Shown here: one piece after another, positions 47,301-58,496 of the stretch
How positions within the stretch are numbered: the first letter of the stretch is position 1
Layout of the letters: each line of letters begins with the position of its first letter
Assembly (NCBI GenBank): GCA_022036555.1
Contig: CM039137.1
Location: 21,433,234-21,497,233, forward strand
DNA from: Microstegium vimineum
Lineage: Eukaryota > Streptophyta > Magnoliopsida > Poales > Poaceae
Length of the DNA: 64,000 bases
Direction of reading: 5' to 3'
Notes under the pieces: generated by a model
Seen by the model: the letters and a program-made list of their open reading frames with translations, nothing else
What the model was told of the DNA's origin: nothing
Database searches by the model: none
Translations under genes and position numbers: made by a program

Positions 47301-47431
47301 CGAGAGAGAGGAGGAGGAGGAGGAGGTTTTGGTTCGCCTTGCCTGGGGAGGGGCTGGGCGTTGGCGCCGTAGAGGTCCCAGAGCTCCTGGACCTGGCCGA
47401 CGAGCTGGCGCAGCGCGGTCACCTCCCCCAT
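44345..47431 (-). CDS. LCR: F-box protein LCR/FBX6-like (miR394 target), two exons, two apparent single-base insertions
   Basis: Exon 1 is 47431-47343 (MGEVTALRQLVGQVQELWDL...), exon 2 is 45622-44345. The 1719-bp intron has an AG|GCAAGG donor, so it is a GC-AG intron. Exon 2 holds a basic KRPRRDRNREK stretch, the F-box (FPEDLFETVIARLPVAAIF to about 45290) and a kelch-like propeller with NAATCVCIWELQKMTLLWKE near 44640-44690. The F-box binds SKP1 in an SCF ubiquitin ligase; in Arabidopsis, LCR acts in shoot meristem and leaf shape under miR394. The frame breaks near 45600 (GAAACAT) and near 45024 (GCGTG). Removing one base at each gives 455 codons including the stop, so assembly error or very recent loss are both possible. 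The second break separates the F-box from the propeller. Confidence 0.88.
44608..44627 (-). promoter_or_regulatory. miR394 target site in the LCR coding region
   Basis: The plus strand here reads TTGGCATTCTGTCCACCTCC, the sequence I know as mature miR394, so the LCR mRNA carries a fully complementary 20-nt site. It encodes KEVDRMPN in the propeller domain, the place where the site lies in known LCR genes. Confidence 0.93.
45623..47342 (-). other. LCR intron 1
   Basis: GC-AG intron; acceptor TGACAG at the 45623 end. It contains no supported ORF. Around 46130-46300 there is AT-rich sequence that could hold an old MITE, but no ends are clear. Confidence 0.7.
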
Positions 47432-48002
47432 CGCTGGGCCGCCGGCGCCGCGAGCTGCGCGCCGCCGCCGGCCTCCTCGCGCGCCCCGTCTTTTCCCCCT
47501 CTCTCTGTCTCTGTCTCTCTCCTCCCTCTCCTGCTCTTCCGGGTCGGGGTCGGCTTCCGCTCTCCTCCCTTTTCCTTCCGCGCTCGATAAATGGACGGCA
47601 ACGGACGGCGTGAGGCCGCGTGCGTGGCGTGTGCCGGTGTGCGTGCGCGCCTTTGGCTTCGGGTGCGCGGTGCGCCTTGCTTTTGCTTGATTGGGTTTAT
47701 AGAAGAGGGATAGTGTTAGTGTGTCTTCGGTTGCGTTGCGTTGCGTTGGGTCGGGTTGGGTGTGGTGCGGTTTAAGTAAGCATCAATGGTGTCTTTTTTT
47801 TTTTGTTTATATTGATATAGATGTACGAGTAGATGGATAGGATTGGATTGTGTGGAGGGTTACAAAGGAGTGTAATGTTGGACGAGATTTGCGTGTGTGT
47901 TAACCATGTAGGCTCATAGATAATGCTACAAACACACATAGCCTCTTTTTAGGGTGTTATGGTATCTCGTTTATGCTAGTGCTTATGCTATTGCTTATGC
48001 TA
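47432..48002 (-). promoter_or_regulatory. LCR 5' UTR and promoter region
   Basis: GC-rich near the gene, with a GA-rich tract on the transcribed strand (CT tract at about 47497-47545 on the plus strand), usual for grass 5' UTRs. It becomes AT-rich beyond 47800. No TATA box is certain. Confidence 0.5.
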
Positions 48003-48266
48003 CGACTCTCTCCTGCTTCCTCAGTCTTAAATTATAAATTATTCTAAAAAAATCTTGAAAAAACAAAATGTTTGGAGTTCCATCAAATTTATATAATAAG
48101 ATAATAACATTTACAATTTCAACTTAATATCGTTAGATTCTCCGTTAATTATATTAATATTATACCTATTTGATGTCATCAAACTTTATAATTTTTGCTA
48201 TAATTTTGATCAAAGTTTTGACTCTTCAATATTCTTAGAAATCCAATATTGTAATATGAAACGGAG
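48003..48266. mobile_element. Degenerate Stowaway-like MITE
   Basis: Left end CTCTCTCCTGCTTCCTCAGT with CTTAAATTATAAATTATTCT. Right end TTTTGATCAAAGTTTTGACT, later GAAACGGAG. TA flanks both sides. The layout matches the common grass Stowaway family that ends CTCCCTCCGT/ACGGAGGGAG. Confidence 0.55.
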
Positions 48267-51200
48267 TAAGTACGTACTGATTAGGTATAAGACGTATATA
48301 TAAGAAAGAAAAAGAAAATGCGTTCGCAGCAAAAAAAAAAGGAAAAGAAAGAAAGAAAGAAATGGTCGGATGGCATGATTATTTGTTGTTGATGCCCCGG
48401 ATGGACCGGTGGACAGCATTATGGAAGCTGGTAACCCCGGGCGGCAGATGCATGCCAAATCTTTGGTTGCGTAGCTTTGAGTGCTTTCGATCGGATGGAC
48501 TGAGCTGATGACCAGATTCGATCCTCCCGTGCCCATCGACTTGTTGTCTCCATCCGCCCACGATTCCTTTGATCATCTTGAGACCTACCCTCTGCCCAGC
48601 CGCGCCTCCTAATCACCATCACATATATATATATTCAGGACCATCAGCGAATCAAATTGCACTGGCCGCAATGATCGCGTAAAGCCAATGCAAGTACTAT
48701 CATCCCCGTTTCAAATCACATGTCGTTTCATCTCTTTGTCCTAAGTCAAATTATCAAATTTACTCTGCAAAAAAAAAAGGAATTACAGTCATACAAAAAA
48801 CACGTCCTACATCGAAGTATTCGTTGATCGGATTTTTTTTTCACTTACTACTGCTAATGGTAAATGAATAGGCAAGTACGTCAACACTAATGCTAGCTAA
48901 TGCATCTGCAGGCAGGCAGGAACGAGGAGCGAGGTTGTTGATGACCAAGTTTGTAGCTAGCTGGCTTGCAAGTGAGCTTTCCATGATGAGGAAAGCCATC
49001 GAGCGGCAGAGGCATCAGCATCAGTAGTCATCGGCCTGCCGTGGTTGGGGTTGCCGGATTGGGGAGGGATCTACCGGATTTACTCATTCGCCATCATGGC
49101 CACGGCCAGCTTGGAATGAATGAAACCGCAGTGGTAACTTCGCTCTACCTCAAAGTAATCATCAACCCCATACTCCTCCGATCCGTGACCAACTGACCAT
49201 CCATGCGCATAATATCTGACCCATCACCCAACCACAACTCAAGATGGGAACGAGAAGGCCCTATGGCTTCAAGGCTAGTTTTATGGAGCCATGCATGGTT
49301 GACCCATTTTTCCTAGACGGTATGGTTTTAATGGTCCATTAGGTACTATGAGTCGACCCATGCTATCTAATATTAACATTTTTAGAAAAGATAAGATATA
49401 AGATTAGAAAATATCTAATAATATATTATCACGATGTCTCACGGATTTTGCTTCACCCTGTCAACGCCATATTTGTCTACCACTGAAGAAAATAATAATT
49501 AGCGAAAACATAACAAACAAGTGATGTCCAAATTTTTCGAATATATAATTCGACCCAATTCAGGCATTTCTTTAGTGTGCATTGCAATGCATTGAGTGAA
49601 AATAAGACAATATTATAATTAACAGGAATGCTATATGGCAACCGGTTGTTTTAGCTACATCTAACGGATTTGTGGCCATCGATCTCGCTTTTTGTGGTTC
49701 GTGGACCGTTTTACCGCTACCTCCGCCATCGCCCCTTGCTGCCACCCCCAGCATAGGTCCCGCATAGCTCGCCGCCACCCCAACGGAGCTTTGTGTTTCC
49801 TCCTCCGCCGCCCCCTAGCAGAGGTCCCGCATAGCTCGCTGCTGCTCCCAGCACAACGAAGGAGAAAGTTGCCTTCCCGGACGAGGAGAACCTACGGTAG
49901 CGGATGCGGTTCCGTCAAGCGAACACAAAGCCCTCTGCGAGGATCGATGAGGAAAGAGGCTGGGGATGGTGGGCTCCATTACAATTATGTGAACATTTTG
50001 TAATTAGTTCTGAAATTTCCAAACAATTTATCAACAATTTGACATTATTTATCTAATGTCTGGAATCTATGAATAATTTATAATTATTCTTTTTTAAAAA
50101 ATGACCTATATTTATGTTATTCACTAATTACATCAGCCTAGTTTCCGAACAAGCTTAAGATGTGACTCAAATCAAGTCAAGAAAACAATACCACTGGTCT
50201 TGTCTATGGAACGATATAAATAAATTGCGTTGAAGAAATTGTTGTAAATATAGCAATTGTAAATATAGAAATAAAACTATGCAATTCTATGAGTAAAAAT
50301 GTGGTTACTAGGCTAAAAAGAACGGACTAGACAAATCCACGTTAAAAGGCAGAATTTAGGACGAGGAGGCAGCGCAGAGCAAAAAAGGGCGTGGTTCCGG
50401 CCGCACGGTGGCCCTCACACGTGTGGAGGCCGGGGAGCGCACGAGCCATCAGCATCAGCTAGCTGTGAGCTGCCTGCCTGCCTGTGACACTGAGAGTGTG
50501 AGTGTCTGAGGCAGCCAACGGTACGAGAGACCTTTAATTAATTTCCTCGCTTTATTATCTCCCCAAAACAAAATTCAAATTCAACACTCACACGCCCCAC
50601 CCTGGCGGTTGATTTCTTTGTTTCGCTCGTTCACCAAGCACCGCCACCTTGCTAATTACTGATCACCCAAAGATTACTTTCCCTAAGAAAAAAGCCGCAG
50701 CCTTCTTCTTTTCGCTGCTCAATGCATGTCTTTTCATTTATTTACTTTTTTCTTTTCTTTTCTTTTCTTTCTTTCCTTTCTTCTTTTTTTTCTCTCTCTC
50801 TAGTAGATAGATAGATCTAACAGCTGAGGAGAGAGGTAGCTTTGGATGGCAGCTGGGATCATTGCATTGTTGAACTGCTAGCTCTTAGCTCTCACTCACT
50901 CTCATGGCCAGCTATCATTTTCCTGTGCCCCCTTTATTTCCTCTTCATTCAGCAGTTGCTTCCCTGCTAGCTCCCTTTTCTTTCCCCGCTTTGATGATCT
51001 ACCATGCCCGTCTCCAGCTCCTTGGATCATTGCATTCTTGAAGGGTTTGCCCCGTGGTAATAATTAGCAATGATAATTATTCTCCTCCCTCTTACTGCTT
51101 TTACTAAAGCACTTCTTTCTTCACAGGGCATTATAAGTCTTCATGACGCATTATTGCCATTGGAAAGACGGTTAAAGCCACTTCGATTAAAAAAAAATTT

Positions 51201-51559
51201 CATCATGATATGACCAGAATTTTACTTGAAGGGGGAAAAGGTCGTTTGGTACCTTTGTTTATCGTGCCTCCTAATTCTCCTTTGTATCTTCATTAGAAGG
51301 GTTTCCGGCTTCAAACATATTCTAATGAAGATACACCATATAAAAAGAGCTAGCACATCCCCCCCGCAAATGAAACATGTAGATATGATGTAGCCAAACA
51401 TCAGAAATTCCGATGCGCCAAGAAAACAGCAAACTCCAAAAAAAACAAATGGCGCTCCAAAACTAAAGTATTTTATAAAATCATGTCTGTTTTTTTTTTC
51501 TTTTCTAAAACTAAAAAAAAATCTTTGCATACAAATAGGCATAAGAGAGAAGACGACTA
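48267..51559. other. Intergenic, no gene recognised
   Basis: Mostly AT-rich. A possible Stowaway half-end (CGTTTCAAATCACATGTCGT) lies near 48706. A short GC-rich block with partly repeated CCGCATAGCTCGC lies at 49690-49960. A pyrimidine tract lies at 50735-50805. A direct repeat of GGATCATTGCATT occurs near 50857 and 51024. None supports a gene. Confidence 0.5.
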
Positions 51560-52210
51560 GGCTATGTACTTGGCCATAAGGCACGAGCACGCCGGCCCGA
51601 CCTATGGCACGACGTTTTGGCCCGGCCCGAGCACGACACGGCCCGATGGACGGACCGTGTCCTTAGAAGCCAGGGAACGGGAACATGGTCACGTTCCACG
51701 TTTCCATGTTCCACGTTCCGGGAACGTCCACGTCCCGGGAACGCGAATGTTCCCGTTCCCACGTTATAAAATAGCACGCCAAGTTTCCGTTCCCGTTCCA
51801 CGTTCCCGTTCCTCGGTGGTAACATGGCTGCTAAGGCCGTGTCTGGGCCGCCACCTAGGCACGTGGCACGGCACGAGCACGGCCCGATCTAAGAGATGGT
51901 ACGAGAGCGGCCCGGTGATTGTGATTTCAACGGGCAATTCGGTTAAAATGACTTGTTAAAATGATGTGTGATAACTAATAATTGAGTTGTGACTTGTTAA
52001 AAACGATGAACACTTGTGAAAAACTGAAAGTAATGTATACTTATAAGAATTTTAAAGTGTTTCTCACTTGACGAACCATGGGCCGGCACGGCACGACAGG
52101 CGGTCCGGCACGGTAAAACGGCCCGCGGGCCGTGCCTTGGGCCGGCGGCCAGGCACGAAGCACGATGGCCCGAGGATGCACGACACGGGCCGGCACGACG
52201 ACCATCTTTT
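51560..52210. mobile_element. hAT-like GC-rich repeat, ends not resolved
   Basis: Dense copies of GGCACGG, GGCCCG and GGGCCGTGCC in both orientations at 51580-51660, 51830-51915 and 52080-52200, separated by AT-rich sequence. This matches the subterminal regions of non-autonomous grass hAT elements. A separate array of GTTCCACGTTCC-type repeats lies inside at 51670-51815. No target duplication was found. Confidence 0.45.
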
Positions 52211-52362
52211 GGTGATCCAAACACCTCAGACTTGGGTTGAATTTTAATAATCCAACCAATGAGAACATGTGGATAGTGCAATGGTAGGCCACATACTGTG
52301 AGGCTTACAGGTCAGGAGTTTGACACCCCATTCCCATAAAAAAAATTAAACGCTACTTGCTA

Positions 52363-52453
52363 CTCCCTCCGTCCCTTTATATTTGTCGTCCAAGAAGCGT
52401 GTCTGTGAGGGAAACATGATTTTCTAGAGACAAACATTTAAGGACAGAGGGAG
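52363..52453. mobile_element. Stowaway MITE
   Basis: 91 bp, with ends CTCCCTCCGTCC and GGACAGAGGGAG as inverted repeats, flanked on both sides by TA. Confidence 0.88.
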
Positions 52454-52455
52454 TA

Positions 52456-54342
52456 TGTTATTTGGTAACTAAGAATTGGGTCTTTTTTTTTACCCTAAAA
52501 TTGAGATTGTTTCTTATTGAAATATCTCGAGAAGACTTCTTCTAAATGAAATATCTCGAGGAGGCTTTCAATTCCTAGATGTCAAGTCCTTTTTTAATAA
52601 CCTAACTAATAAATTATTATGATCCTGATTCATCTCAAACCTACTAATAAGAGATTATAGATGAATGGATAATAATTTGGTACCTTTAATCTTGCTCTAA
52701 ACAACTCAGTAATTATTATAATCTACAATTCTTAGTTGTTCCAAACGCTACCGGGATTATTACTTGACCACATGGCCATAATTTAACTAACTGTAAAAAG
52801 GATTTTTTTTTAAGCTAAAAAACTGGTTGTTTGTGGCAAGGATTTATTTTCCAAGTAGGGATTTTATACCCATAGAATAAAGGTGGATCCAAGGGCAACT
52901 ATGGGCGCTAGGGTTCCAGGACACCACTAACCATAGGTCATGGACTAGGACATATGGAAAACAGTTATGCCAAGGTGGTGGTGACACCAAATAGATGGCC
53001 AAGGTGGCCATGACAAGAGGGCAAGGCGGAGGAGCCAGGATTGTTGGCATGCTATATAGGACAAAGAATTCGTTGAGTGTCTTGAGTCAAAAAGAAGAAA
53101 ACATAAATAGATAGATGATGGTCACTCTCCGTCTAATTGTCTGTGATAGAAGGCTCCTGATTCGTCGACTAAAATTTTAGAGAAATGAAACATTCAGCCA
53201 GAGTATAGCAACATCCCTCCTCGCCTCTCCTTTTCTTTTACATTCAAGTGTCTACCATATGCATAGGTAGTCTTCTGACCTCTCTAGCATCCTAACCGGC
53301 GGTGGGTTGAGTCCGGCCAGAAAAAAGTTGGCACGAAAACACAACGCTAGAGTGGTCGTGAGGCAAAGCAATGCACGCACGGAGCTGCAGTGGTTGTTGC
53401 AACCCATTCTCATTGTAGTTGTAAGTAGCCATGTATCGATCAGATATGATGAGGAATCATCATGATAGCCATGGCAACAAAAGTACATACTCCACTATAT
53501 CCCCCTCTAGACGCTAGCACTCTCCCATAAACCCAAACCAATCTCACACTCCAATTCAAGGCCCATTTCAAATAAATAAATAAATAAAGGAAGGAAGGAA
53601 AAAAAAAAACATGGTGGAGCTGTGGTCTCGGTAGGTAATTTTGTCATATGGACACGGAACCGCATTTGGTGCACAGCACAGCCATCATCCTTTCGCGATT
53701 GGTGGTTATAGCATCGAATCGATCCTGGAGTAGTAGACGTACTCCGGACAAAACCGGAGGCGTGATCTGGCCAATCCAACGCAGGCAGGATCCTTTGCAA
53801 ATGCAGCCAATTTGCTGCTACTTCCAGTAGGGGCAAGCCCCTCCTGTTTCACTCAAAAAAAAAAATTGCTGCTACTGTTTCAGAATTCAGACACCCAGCT
53901 ACCTCCACGTGTGCGTGGTCAAAGCAGGAATGTTTTTCTTTCCTGTTCTTTCTGGTGCACGTATAAATGCGTTCCCCCAACGAGCCCTCAAATAGCCAGC
54001 AAGTATTATATTTTAAGCCAATCTCAAATAGCTAGCAAGTATTCTATTTTAAGCCAATTGATGAGAGAGGAGATAAAAAGAAATTGTGTGACATAATGTT
54101 TCCTTGAACTACTTCCTATTTATTTTAGCTTATTCCCTCTCACAAAACACTATTTAGTTCTATCTTACAAAACACTATTCAATTAACCGGCTTTTCCACT
54201 AGCTGAACAGAGCGTAGAAGTCCAACAACATCTATGAATGCGCCTAACCTTTGTTGTACCTCTTGTTTTCTCTCTTTCTTTACTCACTTGCATCGCTGCC
54301 TTAGCCATCGATTTCATCACACCGCTCGAGAAAAACACGCGC
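52456..54342. other. Intergenic, no gene recognised
   Basis: AT-rich. Two near-identical copies of AGCAAGTATT(A/C)TATTTTAAGCC lie in tandem at about 53998-54058. Small A/T and AAAT runs are present. No ORF is supported. Confidence 0.5.
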
Positions 54343-54345
54343 TAA

Positions 54346-54532
54346 GGCCATATTTAGATCCATATAGATAGTAGCTGTTGCTTATAATTATCTTACTTGG
54401 ATCTAAACAAACAGATTATCTAATTGTTAGTTGATAACCCTTAGATAGCATCTGTCCCACTAGTTAGAATCAAATCAGATAATAAGATATTAGCCAATTA
54501 ATTATTATTAGATAGTGAATCTAAACATGGCC
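54346..54532. mobile_element. Tourist (PIF/Harbinger-type) MITE
   Basis: 187 bp; inverted ends GGCCATATTTAGATC and GAATCTAAACATGGCC, with a TAA duplication at 54343-54345 and 54533-54535. Confidence 0.85.
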
Positions 54533-54535
54533 TAA

Positions 54536-56295
54536 ACTAGGGATCTTGCGAGCTTATACACGCAGAGCCTAAGTTCAACCTATGGTAGTGGATTTTATTA
54601 TAGGAAAAGAAAGCTAAGCACAATTATTCAAAATAGAAGTTAATACATTTTTTAAGAAAATATCATGATCAAAAGTTGAAACTTAAACTTAAGACAAAGA
54701 TAGAATAGAGTATGAACTATATAATTTGGAATGCATATCCTACTGGACTGTATATTGCCGACACACCAAACCCGGAAGCTGGAACTGGAAATGGCGATTC
54801 CAGAAGAAGTATCAAACCTGAGTGTTTAAGACGGGAGAGCGGCGAGGGAAAGGGATCACAATATTTCACATCCACCATCATGCCCGGTGACTAATGTCGA
54901 TGTCAGTCCAAATAAAGGCATCAAACCTTAGCTTTTTTTCGTTTTTTTACAGTCACGGCTTCGGTTTATCTCTGATTCCCCATCATTCTCGTTTAGACCC
55001 GGGCAGCAGCATGCATTTCCCCCTTTTCCTTCCACGTCCTTTTGATTGCCTTTTTTTCACTCATGACGGTCACTGCTCCGAATTATTCACCGTGCATGAT
55101 CGATCACTAGCTGTATCTTTTCTTTTTCTTCTCCAACAGTTCTTTTTAACTCTTTTCTTGCTGGAGCTCAATTTACAACCGGGCGCAGGTAATTTGAAGT
55201 TTCTTACAAACATCAGTAAATAAAGAAGTGCTCCCTCAACAGCGTAGCGAGCGTAGCGCCAAACGCGTCGGTGGCGACGGCGCGGGCCAGCACGGACCTG
55301 AGCGCTGCCGGATCGTGTTGTGTCGGGGTGGGTGTCGCCGGCGAATCGTCAGACGAGGTAATGATCGCCGGCGTCGCATCGGCCTCTCCCTCCGGTCAAT
55401 GTCTCCCGTGCTGAACTGATGGTGCTGCTGCTGTGAGTGACATCTAGTATGTACAAGTAGGAGCTGTGGGCACCGCCGTCAACAACAGGCAGCGTCGATC
55501 GGGTGTACCCGCAACCGCGATTTACAGCTGATACGACGGACGGACGAAGGGCCAGCACGACCGCCGACGCAACAGGTGGGCGGACGCGATTGGCCGATTC
55601 GACTGACGTGACGCCGCGCGCGGCCGTGTGTTGCGCTGCGCTGTTGGAGTGATCGTTTCAGTGGCTGATAAATTGACTGTTTTGTTGATAAGCCAAGTGA
55701 ATAGGACAATCCGCGGATGCAATGACTTTTGCCAAGATCTTCAGGATGCAATTCGATTGTGTAATGTGAGTAGTTACCCTGTATCGGAGACTAACATAGT
55801 AGAGATCTTCAGAGTAAGTAGAGGAAGAAAAGAGTAAACTGCAGTGAGTGAGCAGCTAGATCGTCTGAAAAAAGCAAGATGTCATCAGACCAGATCGGAA
55901 TGCCAGTGACTGCCAAGGGGAAGCCCCGGGCAGCAGGGGAGATTAGTGGGTGGGTGGGTGGCGGGGACTGTTTTAATTTCTGTGGTTTGCATTGGGCCAT
56001 GATTAAAACTTGTTTGGACCCCCAAATGCCGCGATTTGGTCAAGGATCCCAATCATGCCGTGTGTCCATGCAAGGCATCGGTCCTCTCCTCCATCTCCAT
56101 CTCCAGCTTTGCCTTTTGGTTTGCCGGTCAAGCCCATCATCATGCTCTATTTGCCTACTGCATTCTCTTTGCTCCTCCTCTTGCTCTTGCTCTTGCTCCC
56201 CAGGCCCACAGTGTGTGTTTGGCCTGCCTGCCTGTCACTCTAGCTACCTTCCCCGGCCATCTCTCACATGCATGCCGACGCTGTCATCTCTCTCA

Positions 56296-56298
<3 letters not shown>
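54536..56298. other. Intergenic, no gene recognised
   Basis: Low-complexity and AT-rich until about 55220. A GC-rich stretch at 55220-55640 includes a short open minus-strand frame (55213 to about 55383) with protein-like composition but no start codon. It is reported as a finding, not a gene. Confidence 0.45.

Positions 56299-56343
<45 letters not shown>
56299..56343. repeat. (TA)n microsatellite
   Basis: About 22 uninterrupted TA units, after a CTCTCTCAC stretch. Confidence 0.97.
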
Positions 56344-56346
<3 letters not shown>

Positions 56347-56459
56347 ACTGCATAGGGAGGAAGAAAATGATACTACCACTATTTTCCTTTTCTTCCTGAT
56401 ATACATACTACCACCATTCTCCTAATAATAAAAGGCTAAAATCACAAGGCCACAAGGAC

Positions 56460-56741
56460 GGAAATGGGCCATAGGTGGTGGTGGTTCCAATCAATTCATC
56501 CCGCCACTCTACAAGCACCCCAAGGCCCAAATGTAAGTAAGGCCCAAAATCCCAGGACCCAAAACACTGGGCCAACTATGAGCCCACCGCGCTTCCAGCC
56601 TTCCCCCCTCTCCACACCTGCGTTATCACCTCACCGCCTCATCTGCTGTCTTCTCTTCCCCCCCCCCCCCCCCCCCCCCCCTGGCTAGCTAGGCTCCTTC
56701 CCAAACTGCCGTGCCGTTGCCTCCCTCCACTCCAGCGGTCC
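56460..56741 (+). promoter_or_regulatory. RPL27 promoter and 5' UTR with site II cluster
   Basis: TGGGCC, GGCCCA or AGCCCA occur at about 56465, 56522, 56541, 56571 and 56582, a dense site II cluster typical of nuclear genes for plastid and ribosomal proteins. A run of 24 C (56658-56681) lies in the probable 5' UTR. Confidence 0.75.
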
Positions 56742-58496
56742 ATGGCCTCCATGGCGTTCGCCCTGGCGGGGGCCTTCAAGGGCCTCTCCCTGGCGCCCAC
56801 CACCACCACCTCCTTCCTGCGCGGCGACCGCGCCTCGCTCTCCGTCGGCGGCGGCGGCGCCGTGGGCGTGCTGGTGCCGGTGCCGGCGCGGCGGCTCACC
56901 ATCCAGATGGCGCACAAGAAGGGGGCCGGGAGCACCAAGAACGGACGCGACTCCAAGGGACAGCGCCTCGGGGTCAAGATATACGGCGACCAGCTCGCCA
57001 AGCCCGGGGCCATCATCATCCGGCAGCGCGGCACCAAGGTCCTGCCTGCCCTCCTCTTAATCCCTTCGCTTCCCTTCCCCGTTACTAGGTGTTTGCTTTG
57101 GATCAGCAAGACAACCTAGGCTCTTGTTTGCGTGGATACTAGCTTGTTGGCTGCTGGGTGACATACAACCTGGGCTCTCTCTGCCTAGTGTTTGATTCTA
57201 CGGCGGCTGCTGCTGCTGCTGCAGCATGTTAAGCTGAGTAGATAAGACTCTAAGGCTGTTCTTAAAACAACAACAACAAAAAAAAACTTAAATTAACCCC
57301 AACCGGTGCCTTCATAAGGATGACGGATTGAGAATGTTAGACTTTTAGGATGTACCTAGAAAATTAGAATGCTTGTCAGTGGAGCGCCACTTCACACATT
57401 GGATGCTGCCATTGTGCATAGCTGCATTTCCCAACTCTAGTCTAACACTCTGCAAATGCAGGACAGAAAAGATTGCAGTTTCTTGCATATCTCAGATAAC
57501 GGGAGGGAATTTGTTTAACTGCACTTCCCAGGTGTTTCACAATTCTAGCAATGTAACCCACTAACCTCAATGCACTACAGTGCCAACTGGCGATGAACTT
57601 ACTCTGCACGCATAATGAGACATAGCTGCTCCGTACTACACATACTGTAAGATGGTCAAATGTGTGTGCCTTGTAAAAGAAAATTCATGAACTAACATGG
57701 CTAAAATGTCTTATGATTTGTAAAAGAAATTTTGATCCGCCACGGGGGCGAATTTGCGGCGCCGGAGGTGAAAAAAAAAACTCGCTTGCCCCGTGTTCCC
57801 AAAGCACAAGTTTGTAGGCACCGGCTCACTCACAGGGTTGCAGCCCCTGTGTGCGGGCGGGTTACGGGATTCGCGGTTCGGGGGTTTTCTCGACCCGCGT
57901 GAGAGGTCTCTACCTTAAGCCGAAAATCCCGGCCGCTGTCTAGCCACCGTGTGTAGAGTTTTTTTTTTAGAGCTTACAGCTGTGCCTCGAATATTCAAGA
58001 TATATGTATATTATGGTTACTATATGGTGTATACAATTGTGTCCCTTGTGTAGAGTTCATTTTGGTCCCCATTTTATGGTCTGTTTGTTCCTTGCCATTT
58101 TTAAGGTTTTTCTTTTTTAAAAAAATATGGGCAGGTCTATCCTGGGAATAATGTTGGAATGGGCAAGGATCATACACTCTTTTCTTTGATTGATGGACTA
58201 GTCAAGTTTGAGAAGTATGGGCCAGACAAGAAAAAGGTAGCTGGATTTTACTAGTTATTACTTATTTTGCATGTGAGTGAGATCTGGCCAGCTCATCTCA
58301 CTACCTTTTTCTTTTATAGGTAAGTGTTTACCCATATGAGAAAGAGCCTGAAAACCCAAACAGTTACAGAGCAAGGAAGAGAGAGTACTTCCGCATGCAA
58401 CGTGAACGGAAGAAGGCAAGAGCGGAGGGAGCCCCTGAACCTCAATTGGTAGTAGCTGCTGTTGACGAAAACTCTGAGGTCAGCGCGGACTGCTGA
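56742..58496 (+). CDS. RPL27: Plastid ribosomal protein bL27 (L27), three exons
   Basis: Exons 56742-57038, 58135-58236 and 58320-58496, GT-AG introns, phase 0; 191 residues. The first 55 or so residues are Ala/Ser/Thr/Arg-rich without acidic runs, a chloroplast transit peptide. The mature protein begins MAHKKGAGSTKNGRDS, the conserved bL27 N-terminus that reaches the peptidyl-transferase centre. It continues with LGVKIYGDQLAKPGAIIIRQ, RGTK and VYPGNNVGMGKDHTLFSLID. The C-terminal extension (SYRARKREYFRMQRERKKAR, then an acidic end) is usual for plastid forms. ATG 56742 is chosen because it opens the transit peptide; a second ATG at 56751 is also possible. The gene appears intact. Confidence 0.95.
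57039..58134 (+). other. RPL27 intron 1
   Basis: 1096 bp. A GC-rich block at about 57735-57955 (GGCGGGTTACGGGATTCGCG, then GAGAGGTCTCTACC) stands out from AT-rich surroundings and may be an inserted repeat. I could not assign it to a family. Confidence 0.6.

Noticed and set aside
47024..47590. Plus-strand ORF of 188 residues
   Set aside because: Antisense of LCR exon 1 and its 5' UTR; composition follows GC content only.
50850..51045. Possible microRNA precursor from two copies of GGATCATTGCATT
   Set aside because: The copies are direct, not inverted, so they cannot form a hairpin arm pair, and I do not recognise a known mature microRNA.
57735..57955. Possible SINE in RPL27 intron 1
   Set aside because: GC-rich block, but no clear A and B boxes, poly(A) or target duplication.
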